The translations under genes were made by a program, and so were the position numbers. Below, piece after piece: positions 18,567 through 28,210 of a stretch of DNA of 64,000 nucleotides. Below the pieces are notes generated by a model. The model worked only from the letters and a program-made list of their open reading frames with translations, made no database searches and was not told the DNA's origin. The stretch lies in NCBI GenBank assembly GCA_016722635.1, contig JADKIX010000003.1, positions 372,001-436,000 on the forward strand, read 5' to 3'. Numbering within the stretch: the stretch's first letter is position 1; each line of letters begins with the position of its first letter. This DNA comes from Rhodospirillaceae bacterium (GTDB taxonomy: Bacteria > Pseudomonadota > Alphaproteobacteria > JAEUKQ01).

Positions 18567-20016
18567 CTCAGGATTAAGTTTGCAGCTGTTTGATCCATTA
18601 AGTTAATCAATGAATTTGGAAAAATGAATAAGCCGATCATGAGCATGCTTGCTATAATAGCGATAGTGGCCCCGGCAACTGGTAATTTTCGAACCGGCAC
18701 ATCTTTACCTTCATCAACATACATGATTTTAATAATTTTTAAATAATAAAAAGCAGCCACGACCGAAGATATAACCCCAATAATCGCTAACACGTAATAT
18801 TGCTGCTGAACTGCGCCTATAAAAATATAAAACTTTCCCCAAAAACCTGCTAAAGGCGGCAACCCTGCCATCGATAGTAAAAGCAAGGTTAAGACAAAAG
18901 CTATCACTGGATTTGATTTTGATAGCCCTGCAAAATCATCTAGATTTTCAAAATTGTTCTTGGCAGAATACATCGTCAAGAGGCAGGCAAAAACCCCCAA
19001 CTCACCCCAATATAAATCATCATATAAAGCAGCAGGGCGCTGATGGGGCCATTGCCCCCTATCACCAACCCAATCATGGCATAGCCGATATGGCCGATGC
19101 TGCCATAGGCCAATAGCCTTTTGATATTTTGCTGCCGGATGGCTGCAAAAGCCCCAATCAACATAGAGCCCACAGCAGCCAACCAGAAAATTTGTTTCCA
19201 CGATTCTTGATCTTGGGGAAAAAACTCCAAGCTAATACGGAGCAGTAAGCCTAGCGAAGCCAATTTAGGGGCGGTTGTAAAAAAGGCAGTGATTGGCGTT
19301 GGCGAACCTTGATAAACATCCGGTGTCCACATATGGAAAGGAACAGCTGATACTTTAAACAAAAGGCCGCTAACCACAAATACCAAAGCGACCACGAATC
19401 CAGCTGGCATAGCAGCAGTATTCTGGACATATTGCTGAATTTGCGCGAAACCAGCATTGCCGCTAAAACCGTATAGTAAAGAACAGCCATATAATAATAA
19501 CCCTGAAGACAAAGCACCTAAAGCAAAATATTTCAATCCAGCTTCGCTGGAACGCAAATGGTCGCGATTGAAAGCGGCCAGCACGTATAAGGCCAAGCTC
19601 TGCAGCTCAATACTGACATATAAGGTGATTAAATGGTTGGCCGACAACATGAGGCTCATTCCCAAAACAGCAAATAAAATTAAGATTGGGAACTCAAATC
19701 TTGATAGATTGGGCATTGTCCGAATATAAGACGGGCTTATCAGCAAACAGACAGCAGCAGCCATCCAACAAACAATTTTTAAAATAGTTAGGGCAGGTTT
19801 ACTAATAAACATTCCGTTAAATAGCGTTACGGAAGTATCGGGAAACCAAATAATTTGTCCTATAATTCCCATAACCAGCACGAAAAAACTAAGCCAATAG
19901 ACAATTGGAAAACTGTGCTTTTTTAAGAAAACGCCAACCATTAATAAAATAATGGCAGATGCTAACAACCAAATTTCTGGAATAGCCGCGGATAAAGATT
20001 GAAGCATAAGATACAT
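18563..20016 (-). pseudogene. nuoN: NADH-quinone oxidoreductase subunit N, interrupted by one frameshift
   Basis: NuoN is one of the three antiporter-like proton-pumping membrane subunits of complex I. The first part, from ATG 20016, reads through PFHMWTPDVYQGSPTPITAF (a signature of NuoN) and then loses frame near 19005; from there another frame continues with ELGVFACLLTMYSAKNN, MAGLPPLAGFWGKFYIF and the C-terminus to 18563. Adding one base in the GGGG run (minus strand, 19005-19008) restores a 484-residue protein of normal length, with no other defect. The rest of the operon is intact and NuoN is essential for proton pumping, so a sequencing error at the homopolymer is at least as likely as true loss. 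Confidence 0.9.
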
Positions 20017-20083
20017 CTACTCATTTTACAGGCAAAAACTATTTGCTACGTTGTTATAATGTATGACATCATTATTTTTCATT

Positions 20084-21571
20084 TCAAGGTACCAGACTTG
20101 CGGGGAAAAATTTTATAAAATTTTCCGTCATTGGGCCAGTAATACCCAGAAAAGAAGATGGATAGATCCCCATCCACAACACTATCATACCCATCAACCC
20201 TAAAATAAATCCTTCTTTTAAGGTCAAATCTGGCAGTTGTTTCAAATCGTCTTTAACGAGTTTCCCAAACATCACCCGGCGATATAACCAAAGCATGTAT
20301 ACCGCGCCTAAAATCATGGCAACCGCCATAGCCACTGCCACTAAATGATTGGCTTTGAAAACCCCTAGCAATACTAAGAATTCGCCCACAAAACCGCTGG
20401 TACCAGGCAACGCTAAGGAAGCCATCGTAAACACTAAAAACAACATAGCATAAACGGGCATACGAATGGCTAATCCACCAAAACGGCTGATGTCCCTGGT
20501 ATGCAGTCGATCATATAATACCCCTACGCACAAGAACAAAGCGCCGGAAACAATCCCGTGGCTTAGCATTTGAAAAACAGCCCCCTCAATCCCTTGTTGA
20601 GTCAATGAGAAAATACCGGCCGTAACAAATCCCATATGAGCTATTGAAGAATACGCAATCAGCTTTTTCATGTCTTGTTGCGCCAAGGCGATTAAGGAGG
20701 TGTAAATAACCGCCACGATGCTTAAGCCAAAAACCATTGGGGCAAAAAACACGCTGGCATCCGGCATGATCGGTAATAACACCCGGATAAAGCCATACCC
20801 ACCCATTTTCAGAAGCACCCCTGCTAAAATGACCGATCCGGCTGTAGGCGCTTCCACATGGGCATCGGGTAGCCAGGTATGCAGCGGCCACATCGGTACT
20901 TTCACAGCAAAAGAGGCAAAAAAGGCCAACCACAACCAAAATTGCCACTGCGAATCAAGCAAATGGTTGGTTGTCAAATACGCAATATCAGCAGAATTTG
21001 TATGAATCATAATTGCCAATATGGCAATCAACATCAAAACCGACCCAAGCAACGTATAAAGAAAAAATTTAAAGGAGGCGTAGATTCGCCCTTTCCCACC
21101 CCAAATTCCAATAATTAGAAACATGGGGATCAGGACGCCTTCAAAAAACACGTAAAACAAAACAAGGTCTAACGCACAGAAAGCGCCAATCATGAAGGTT
21201 TCCAAAATTAGGAAGGCAATCATATATTCCTTCACGCGTTTCTGAATGGAATTCCAACTGGCAATGATGCAAATCGGCACCAGAAAAACGGATAACATCA
21301 AAAATAATAAGGATAATCCATCAAGTCCCATATAAAAACGTACCGGCAATCCCGGCAACCAGGATTTATTAATGACAAACTGATAGCCAGGTTTTAAGGC
21401 ATCAAATTGCATCCACAGGAAAACTGCTAAACCAAAAGTTACCAAAGACGTCCATAGGGCAACCCAACGCACATGGTTGGCAACTAATTTTTCTTCCCCA
21501 CGCGCCCATATAATCACTAACACACCAACTAGGGGGAGAAAGGTGATGATAGGTAACAGAAATTCATTCAT
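20084..21571 (-). CDS. nuoM: NADH-quinone oxidoreductase subunit M
   Basis: NuoM is an antiporter-like proton-translocating membrane subunit of complex I. The 495-residue protein has about 14 hydrophobic segments, the family block KVPMWPLHTWLPDAHVEAPT with the key Lys, GSVILAGVLLKMGGYGFIR, AYSSIAHMGFV, and LPGTSGFVGEFLVL. The frame also offers an ATG five codons earlier (21586), which would overlap nuoL; I prefer 21571 (MNEFLLPIITFLPLVG), five bases after the nuoL stop, because it matches the usual N-terminus. nuoN follows after 67 bases. Confidence 0.94.
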   Translation of the reverse strand: MNEFLLPIITFLPLVGVLVIIWARGEEKLVANHVRWVALWTSLVTFGLAVFLWMQFDALKPGYQFVINKSWLPGLPVRFYMGLDGLSLLFLMLSVFLVPICIIASWNSIQKRVKEYMIAFLILETFMIGAFCALDLVLFYVFFEGVLIPMFLIIGIWGGKGRIYASFKFFLYTLLGSVLMLIAILAIMIHTNSADIAYLTTNHLLDSQWQFWLWLAFFASFAVKVPMWPLHTWLPDAHVEAPTAGSVILAGVLLKMGGYGFIRVLLPIMPDASVFFAPMVFGLSIVAVIYTSLIALAQQDMKKLIAYSSIAHMGFVTAGIFSLTQQGIEGAVFQMLSHGIVSGALFLCVGVLYDRLHTRDISRFGGLAIRMPVYAMLFLVFTMASLALPGTSGFVGEFLVLLGVFKANHLVAVAMAVAMILGAVYMLWLYRRVMFGKLVKDDLKQLPDLTLKEGFILGLMGMIVLWMGIYPSSFLGITGPMTENFIKFFPASLVP

Positions 21572-21576
21572 AGCTA

Positions 21577-23559
21577 TTATTCCCATCCCATATAACGGTT
21601 AAGGACAATCCATAGTAAAACCGCCAAGCCCATGAGAACCGCAAAAGCATAATGATATACATACCCCGATTGCAATCGACTGGCACCCGCAGCTATTAAT
21701 CGGCTGATAAAAGCCGTGCCATTAGGCCCGAACCGATCAATAATTCCTTGATCAATCCGCCGCCAGAAAAAATCTGCCAGTTTTAGCGCCGGTTTTATAA
21801 AGATATGATGATACAATTCGTCAAAATACCATTTATTGAGGAATAGTTTGTAAATGGGTCGGAAAGCCCTGGCAAAAAAGTCAGGTAATCTTGGACAAAC
21901 AACATAAAACAAATAAGCCCCTATTAATCCGCTTACCGCAGCCACCGTTGGCGCCCAAACCACCCATAAAGGCAGATGATGTTCCTTTTCTGCCAAATGA
22001 TGCTGGAGAAATATAGACTGACCCCAAAAAGTTTCAGCATGTTCGCCTAAAAAATACGGATAAAAATAAAACCCGGCGATCATCGCACCAACTGCCAGTA
22101 CCATCATGGGCAGCAGCATGATCCAGGACGATTCGTGGGCATGGTGACCAGCTGAATGATGATCATCCGTGGGTAAGTGATGGGCATCCTCACTTCTTCG
22201 TTCGTTATATCCGTGAAAAGCCATCAAAAGCAATCGCCAACTGTAAAAGGCGGTAAGCAAAGCCGTCAACAGGCCCAACCAAAAGGCGTATTGTCCTGTC
22301 CAATCAGGGGATAGCCAGGCTGCCTCGAGAATAGCGTCTTTTGAATAAAAACCGGCAAGCCCGAAGATATGCGGGATGCCCAGCCCCCCTAACGCAATGT
22401 TGCCGATCCACATCAATACATAGGTAATCGGAATGGCACGCCAAATGCCCCCCATTTTTCTTAAATCTTGCTCACCAGAAAGTGCGTGGATGACCGATCC
22501 TGCTCCCAAAAAGAGCAATGCCTTGAAAAAGGCATGGGTAAAAAGGTGAAACATGGAGGCATCATAAGCAGAAACACCAGCCGCAAAGAACATATATCCT
22601 AGCTGGCTGCAAGTTGAATAAGCAATCACCCGTTTAATATCGTTCTGACATAAAGCAATAGTTGCCGCAAAAAAAGCCGTGGTTGCACCGATAATGGTCA
22701 TAACCTCTAACGTGACCGGTGATAATTCAAAAATGGGTGATAAACGGCACACTAAAAACACGCCAGCTGTCACCATCGTGGCTGCGTGAATAAGGGCGGA
22801 AACTGGTGTTGGGCCTTCCATGGCATCGGGCAGCCATACATGGAGGCCGATTTGTGCGGATTTTCCCATTGCCCCAATGAAGAGCAACATACTAAGCGTG
22901 TCAATCACAGGCCATTCCATTCCTAAGAAGGTCACTGTTTTAGCGGCCTCGGCACTAGCGCTTGCAAAAATAGTGCCAAAATCAAGGGAATTAAAGGTCA
23001 GGAAAATGCCTATAATGCCAATGGCGAACGCTAAATCCCCGACGCGATTAACCACAAATGCTTTGATAGCCGCTGCATTGGCTGAAGGTCTTTCATACCA
23101 AAATCCAATCAATAAATAAGAACTTAACCCGACCGCTTCCCAACCAAAAAACAATTGTAACAAATTATCTGCGGTGACCAGCACCAACATACTAAAAGTA
23201 AAAAGGCTTAAATACGCCATAAACCTTGGGATAGAACGATCCCCCTGCATATACCCAACCGAATATAGATGCACCATGGCAGAGACGGTACAAACAACCA
23301 CCAACATAACCGCGGTGATCTGATCAACCCGCAACGTCCAACCCACATGAAAATTGCCCGAGTTAATCCAAGACATGAGGTCAATGATTTGAGGACTAGA
23401 GCCTTCCATCACTTGGATAAAAGCCCACCAAGCTAATATAGCCGTAGCTGCTACCAAAACACAGGTGATCAATTGGCTGCCTTTATCGCCCAACCAACGC
23501 CCTCCAAAACCGGCAATACCTGCTGCTATCAAGGGTAAAAAAACAATCAAGGCATACAT
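21577..23559 (-). CDS. nuoL: NADH-quinone oxidoreductase subunit L
   Basis: NuoL is the distal antiporter-like subunit of complex I and carries the long lateral helix. The 660-residue protein contains LLIGFWYERPSANAAAIKAF, GKSAQIGLHVWLPDAMEGPT, PVSALIHAATMVTAGVFLV and AYSTCSQLGYMF, all NuoL blocks, then a His-rich loop (HHLPTDDHHSAGHHAHES near residues 465-485) and the C-terminal amphipathic and anchor helices. The His-rich loop is a common but variable feature. It starts 7 bases after nuoK. Confidence 0.95.
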   Translation of the reverse strand: MYALIVFLPLIAAGIAGFGGRWLGDKGSQLITCVLVAATAILAWWAFIQVMEGSSPQIIDLMSWINSGNFHVGWTLRVDQITAVMLVVVCTVSAMVHLYSVGYMQGDRSIPRFMAYLSLFTFSMLVLVTADNLLQLFFGWEAVGLSSYLLIGFWYERPSANAAAIKAFVVNRVGDLAFAIGIIGIFLTFNSLDFGTIFASASAEAAKTVTFLGMEWPVIDTLSMLLFIGAMGKSAQIGLHVWLPDAMEGPTPVSALIHAATMVTAGVFLVCRLSPIFELSPVTLEVMTIIGATTAFFAATIALCQNDIKRVIAYSTCSQLGYMFFAAGVSAYDASMFHLFTHAFFKALLFLGAGSVIHALSGEQDLRKMGGIWRAIPITYVLMWIGNIALGGLGIPHIFGLAGFYSKDAILEAAWLSPDWTGQYAFWLGLLTALLTAFYSWRLLLMAFHGYNERRSEDAHHLPTDDHHSAGHHAHESSWIMLLPMMVLAVGAMIAGFYFYPYFLGEHAETFWGQSIFLQHHLAEKEHHLPLWVVWAPTVAAVSGLIGAYLFYVVCPRLPDFFARAFRPIYKLFLNKWYFDELYHHIFIKPALKLADFFWRRIDQGIIDRFGPNGTAFISRLIAAGASRLQSGYVYHYAFAVLMGLAVLLWIVLNRYMGWE

Positions 23560-23566
23560 CTTGTCA

Positions 23567-23872
23567 TTACCCTTTCATACTGTTCATTTCATCAACGGTA
23601 ATCGAGCCACGGTTGCGGAAATACACCACCAATATGGCCAACCCGATTGCGGCTTCTGCGGCAGCAACGGTTAAAATCAGCATCGTAAATATTTGCCCAG
23701 TCAAATCATTAAGATAACTGGAAAAAGCTACCAAATTGATATTAACGGCCAGTAACATCAGTTCAATTGACATTAAAATAGTAATAATATTTTTACGGTT
23801 AATGAAAATGCCAAAAACCCCGATGGTAAAAAGGATGGCGGCCACAATTAAATACGCATTGATACCAATCAT
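23567..23872 (-). CDS. nuoK: NADH-quinone oxidoreductase subunit K
   Basis: NuoK is a small complex I membrane subunit (three transmembrane helices, MrpC-like) in the proton path. The 101-residue protein reads LIVAAILFTIGVFGIFINRK, then MSIELMLLAVNINLVAFS with the conserved membrane Glu, then AAAEAAIGLAILVVYFRNRG with the second conserved Glu, and ends EMNSMKG as in other alphaproteobacteria. Its ATG overlaps the nuoJ stop (ATGA). Confidence 0.96.
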   Translation of the reverse strand: MIGINAYLIVAAILFTIGVFGIFINRKNIITILMSIELMLLAVNINLVAFSSYLNDLTGQIFTMLILTVAAAEAAIGLAILVVYFRNRGSITVDEMNSMKG

Positions 23873-24501
23873 TTTTCGATCCCACTGCCGATTTGTTTGT
23901 TTTTAATTAACTCTAACGTATTTTGGGCGTTCCGATTAACCTGGTTGCGGATTGACTGATGCTTCGATCCTTTGCGTTCCCTTAAAGTCAAAACGATGGC
24001 TCCAATCATTGCCACCAGTAAAATAACCCCGGCCAACTGAAATACATAGATATAATCCGTGTAAAGGATCCGCCCGATCGCATGAGCATTAGAAACGAAA
24101 TGCGGATCAGGGATAGGGTTAGCAACCGGCAGCATCCCCTGCCCCATTACCCGTATATCTGGCAACCCGGTCACCGCAAAAATAATTTCCCCGAGCAATA
24201 CCAGACCCACCAACCCAGCAACCGGGAAATACCGCACAAACCCTTGCCTAATTTCCGCAAAATTAATATCCATCATCATAACGACAAACAGAAATAAAAC
24301 CGCCACAGCACCTACATATACGATCAGCAAAATCATGGCCAGAAATTCTGCACCCGCGATGAGAAAAAGCCCGGCAGCATTAAAGAAAACTAAAACCAAA
24401 AATAACACTGAATGCACAGGGTTGCGTGCAGATACCACCATTAATGCTGCTAATATGGCGACACCTGAAAAAATATAAAAAGCTATTTCTTGAATGATCA
24501 T
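23869..24501 (-). CDS. nuoJ: NADH-quinone oxidoreductase subunit J
   Basis: NuoJ is a complex I membrane subunit with five transmembrane helices next to NuoH and NuoK. The 210-residue protein shows SARNPVHSVLFLVLVFFNAA, AEFLAMILLIVYVGAVAVLF and FVVMMMDI, the family core, and ends with a basic tail containing LTLRERKGSKHQ. A 101-base gap without gene separates it from nuoI; nuoK follows with a four-base overlap. Confidence 0.95.
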   Translation of the reverse strand: MIIQEIAFYIFSGVAILAALMVVSARNPVHSVLFLVLVFFNAAGLFLIAGAEFLAMILLIVYVGAVAVLFLFVVMMMDINFAEIRQGFVRYFPVAGLVGLVLLGEIIFAVTGLPDIRVMGQGMLPVANPIPDPHFVSNAHAIGRILYTDYIYVFQLAGVILLVAMIGAIVLTLRERKGSKHQSIRNQVNRNAQNTLELIKNKQIGSGIEK

Positions 24502-24602
24502 GGCGGACTTATTTTTTATTTCGGTTAAACAATATGATCTTAAAACTACGATATGGCGTAGAAAATTTGTTAGGACAACTGTTCTACATCAGGTCTCTAC
24601 TC

Positions 24603-25091
24603 CTACCGATAAGGTGCATCTGATTCTAAATTAGCGGCGATTTGCGCTTCCCAACGGTCACCGTTCGCTAATAATTTATCTTTGTTATAAATAAGTTCTT
24701 CGTGGGTTTCAGTCGCAAATTCGAAATTTGGCCCCTCGACAATAGCATCGACAGGGCAGGCTTCTTGACATAACCCGCAATAAATACATTTTGTCATATC
24801 AATATCATAGCGGGTTGTACGTCGGCTGCCATCATCGCGTGGCTCGGATTCAATGGTAATCGCTAACGCCGGGCACACCGCTTCACATAACTTGCAAGCG
24901 ATACAACGTTCTTCACCATTAGGGTATCGGCGCAATGCATGCTCGCCCCTAAATCTTGAGCTTAACGGGCCCTTTTCATAGGGATAATTCAACGTAACCC
25001 GTGGTTTAAACATATACCGGAATGTTGAAAACATCCCCTTGACTAGCTCCCACAACAAAAATGTTTTAACCGCTTGCCGAATTCTCATCAT
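24603..25091 (-). CDS. nuoI: NADH-quinone oxidoreductase subunit I (2 [4Fe-4S])
   Basis: NuoI carries clusters N6a and N6b in the peripheral arm of complex I, passing electrons toward NuoB. The 162-residue protein has two ferredoxin motifs, CIACKLCEAVCP and CIYCGLCQEACP, after the conserved FRGEHALRRYPNGEERC. The open frame starts 14 codons earlier (25133), inside nuoH; the ATG at 25091 (MMRIRQAVKTFLLWELVKG) matches the normal N-terminus and lies 13 bases after the nuoH stop. Confidence 0.95.
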   Translation of the reverse strand: MMRIRQAVKTFLLWELVKGMFSTFRYMFKPRVTLNYPYEKGPLSSRFRGEHALRRYPNGEERCIACKLCEAVCPALAITIESEPRDDGSRRTTRYDIDMTKCIYCGLCQEACPVDAIVEGPNFEFATETHEELIYNKDKLLANGDRWEAQIAANLESDAPYR

Positions 25092-25104
25092 AAACCCCTC
25101 TAGA

Positions 25105-26121
25105 TCATTGTTGCCCAGGCAGCCAACCAGCATATAACAATACGCCAGCCGTTAAAACTACCCACAGCAAAGAAAATGGTAAAAACACTTTCCATCCTAA
25201 CCGCATCAATTGGTCATACCGATAGCGGGGAAAAGTAGCACGGATCCAAATAAAACAAAACAACATAAAGGCCACTTTTAAAGCCAGCCATACCGGCCCC
25301 GGGATATAGGTGAATGGAGCAATATTTAATGGTGCCAACCAGCCACCCAAGAACAGGATAGACATCATGGTGCTCATTAAAATCATATTGGCATATTCGG
25401 CTAAATAAAACATTCCAAAACTCATGGAAGAATATTCCGAAAAATATCCAGCCACCAATTCAGCTTCCGCTTCCGGTAGGTCAAAAGGGGTGCGGTTGGT
25501 TTCAGCCAAGGCAGAAATGAAAAACACCACAAACATGGGGAAAAGCGGCAAAACAAACCACACATTTGCTTGGGCGCGAACAATATCAGATAAATTAAGC
25601 GAACCTACACAAAGCAGTACGGTAATCAGAACCAGGCCAATTGAAACTTCATACGAAACCATTTGGGCTGCCGAACGCAAAGCCCCTAAGAAAGGGTATT
25701 TGGAATTGCTGGCCCAGCCAGCCATAATAATGCCGTAAACCCCTAAAGAGGAAATAGCAAAAAGATATAAAATGCCCACATTGATATCAGCCATAACCCA
25801 GCCATCGTCAACCGGTATCACCGCCCAAGCAGCTAAACTTAAGGCAAAAGTGATAATGGGAGCAGCTATAAAGATAACTTTATTAGCAACGGTTGGGATG
25901 ATGGTTTCCTTGGTAATCAGCTTGATTGCATCGGCGAAAGGCTGAAAAAGACCGAAAGGCCCCACCACATTTGGGCCCCGCCTTAATTGCATGGCAGCCA
26001 ACACCTTCCGTTCTGCATACGTCAGATAGGCAACGGCAATCAATAAAGCAATAATGATTGCCAACACTTCAAGGACCAATAGCAGAACCGGCCAAACATA
26101 CTGGCTCCAGAACTCAGGCAT
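25105..26121 (-). CDS. nuoH: NADH-quinone oxidoreductase subunit H
   Basis: NuoH forms the quinone cavity at the junction of the membrane and peripheral arms of complex I. The 338-residue protein has eight to nine hydrophobic segments and the signatures AERKVLAAMQLRRGPNVVGP, GLFQPFADAIKLITKE and NRTPFDLPEAEAELVAGY with the acidic quinone-site loop. Its ATG overlaps the end of nuoG by eight bases. Confidence 0.96.
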   Translation of the reverse strand: MPEFWSQYVWPVLLLVLEVLAIIIALLIAVAYLTYAERKVLAAMQLRRGPNVVGPFGLFQPFADAIKLITKETIIPTVANKVIFIAAPIITFALSLAAWAVIPVDDGWVMADINVGILYLFAISSLGVYGIIMAGWASNSKYPFLGALRSAAQMVSYEVSIGLVLITVLLCVGSLNLSDIVRAQANVWFVLPLFPMFVVFFISALAETNRTPFDLPEAEAELVAGYFSEYSSMSFGMFYLAEYANMILMSTMMSILFLGGWLAPLNIAPFTYIPGPVWLALKVAFMLFCFIWIRATFPRYRYDQLMRLGWKVFLPFSLLWVVLTAGVLLYAGWLPGQQ

Positions 26122-28183
26122 GAGCAGATTCCCCTAATAGATTAGATGAATGAATAAAAGTTGACGTGCAATTGGCCATCGTCTCAGAAGAACGGCTGAT
26201 AGGATCCGTCATATAATAATTTTTAATTGGGGAAATCATTTTATCCGGCAAGATTCTACCCATGCGGCCAAAACCAGCAGGCCAAACTGATGCAGCAATT
26301 TTATGTTTTTGATGAAAAATAGGATAATTTTTAATTAATTGTTGATGCAACTGGGCAAGGTCATTATACGGCAAGACCTGCCCTAAAACATCGGATAAAG
26401 CCCTAATGATCCGCCAATCTTCCTTAGCCTCACCGGGTGCGAAGACCGCTAAATGTGCCTGCTGGATCCTTCCTTCGGTGTTAACGTAGGTAGCGTCTTT
26501 TTCCGTATATGCAGTCGCAGGTAAGATTAAATCGGCTTGATGGGCGCCTGCATCCCCATGATGACCTTGATAGACAACAAAACAGTTTTTAAATCCTTGT
26601 AAATCCAGTTCATCGGCTCCCAACAAATATAAAACCGATATCTCTCCCTTTCGGGCTGCCTCAAGGATTTGCCTGGTATTTTTACCTTTATTGGTAGGGA
26701 TAAAACCAACATCTAACCCTCCCACACGGGAAGCGGCTTTATGCAAAACGTTAAACCCGTTCCAATCCGGTTTTACAAAACCGTATTTTTCTGCAATCAA
26801 AGCAGCGGTTTGGTGGATATCGTTCCCATCAGCTCGGCTCATTAAATCTTCACCCATGATCAACACGGGCCTTTTTGCCTGTTGCAGGCGTTGAACCAAT
26901 GGATGGGTACCAGCTGCGATATCTAATAAAATTTGCAGCGAATCGCCCAAATGTTCAACCGGGTAAGTTAAATCATGGGGCGCGCCAATAGAGAAAACTG
27001 GCAATCCATTTTGGATATATGTTTTTCGCAAACGGGCATTAATTAACGGCGCTTCCCACCTTGGGTTGGTACCAATCAATAAACAAAAATCGGATTTTTC
27101 TAACCCACCAATCGTGCTATTGAATAAATAAGTTGCCCGCGGCCCATCGCCCAGAACACTTTGGTTTTGTCGGCAGTCCATATTATCGCTGCCCAATTTT
27201 TGCAACAACTGCTTTAGGGCAAACATAGTTTCAACATCCGCCATATCACCGGCAATGGCTGCAATTTGATTGGATGAGGCTTTCTTCAGCCGATCGGAGG
27301 CGGCATCTAACGCTTCTTTCCATGAAACTGGCTGTAATTTACCCTCTTTACGTAAATATGGCCGGTCTAAGCGTTGACGTGACAGTCCATCGCACGCAAA
27401 ACGTGACTTATCAGCCAACCATTCTTCATTAATGTCTTCGTTCAACCGCGGTAAAATCCTTAAAACCTGCCGCCCGCGACTATCCACCCGTATGTGGCTA
27501 CCAACCGCATCCATTACATCAATCGAGTCTGTTGTCTTTAACTCCCATGGCCTGGCTGCGAAAGCATAGGGCTTAGAAGTCAACGCACCGACTGGACATA
27601 TATCAATCAAATTTCCCGATAATTCGGAAGCCACCGCCTTCTCTACATAAGTGGAAACCTCCATCTTTTCACCCCGGCCAATCGCTCCTACATCAGGCAC
27701 ACCGGCAATCTCCGTTGAAAAACGGATACAACGCGTACAGTGGATACAACGAGTCATAGAGGTTTTAATCAAGGGACCAAAATTTTTCTCGGTCACCGCC
27801 CGCTTGTTTTCTTCATACCGGCTGCGATCAAACCCATATGCCATTGCCTGATCTTGCAAATCACACTCGCCGCCCTGGTCGCAAATGGGGCAATCCAAGG
27901 GATGATTAATCAGCAAAAATTCCATCACCCCACGCCGGGCTTTTTTAACCATGTCGGTCTGTGTTCTAACAATCATCCCTTCCGCCACCTGCATCACGCA
28001 AGAAGCCACTGGTTTTGGAGATTTTTCGACCTCGACCAAACACATCCGGCAATTACCCGCCACCGACAAGCGTTCATGATAGCAAAAACGTGGGATTTCA
28101 ATTCCCGCTTGCTCGCAAGCCTGTATAATTGTCAGGCCCGCCATCACTTCAACTTCTTGTCCATCAATTGTCAGTTTCGGCAC
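26114..28183 (-). CDS. nuoG: NADH-quinone oxidoreductase subunit G
   Basis: NuoG is the large iron-sulfur subunit of the complex I electron-input module. The 689-residue protein begins at a GTG and has an N-terminal [2Fe-2S] domain (PRFCYHERLSVAGNCRMCLVE), the N5 site HPLDCPICDQGGECDLQDQA with His ligand, a [4Fe-4S] site CIHCTRCIRF followed by CPVGAL, then the molybdopterin-oxidoreductase-like domain without cofactor (RFACDGLSRQRLDRPYLR). The length is typical for alphaproteobacteria. nuoH overlaps its end by eight bases. Confidence 0.95.
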   Translation of the reverse strand: MPKLTIDGQEVEVMAGLTIIQACEQAGIEIPRFCYHERLSVAGNCRMCLVEVEKSPKPVASCVMQVAEGMIVRTQTDMVKKARRGVMEFLLINHPLDCPICDQGGECDLQDQAMAYGFDRSRYEENKRAVTEKNFGPLIKTSMTRCIHCTRCIRFSTEIAGVPDVGAIGRGEKMEVSTYVEKAVASELSGNLIDICPVGALTSKPYAFAARPWELKTTDSIDVMDAVGSHIRVDSRGRQVLRILPRLNEDINEEWLADKSRFACDGLSRQRLDRPYLRKEGKLQPVSWKEALDAASDRLKKASSNQIAAIAGDMADVETMFALKQLLQKLGSDNMDCRQNQSVLGDGPRATYLFNSTIGGLEKSDFCLLIGTNPRWEAPLINARLRKTYIQNGLPVFSIGAPHDLTYPVEHLGDSLQILLDIAAGTHPLVQRLQQAKRPVLIMGEDLMSRADGNDIHQTAALIAEKYGFVKPDWNGFNVLHKAASRVGGLDVGFIPTNKGKNTRQILEAARKGEISVLYLLGADELDLQGFKNCFVVYQGHHGDAGAHQADLILPATAYTEKDATYVNTEGRIQQAHLAVFAPGEAKEDWRIIRALSDVLGQVLPYNDLAQLHQQLIKNYPIFHQKHKIAASVWPAGFGRMGRILPDKMISPIKNYYMTDPISRSSETMANCTSTFIHSSNLLGESAHA

Positions 28184-28210
28184 GTTTGTTCTCGCTTATT
28201 CCATATAAGT

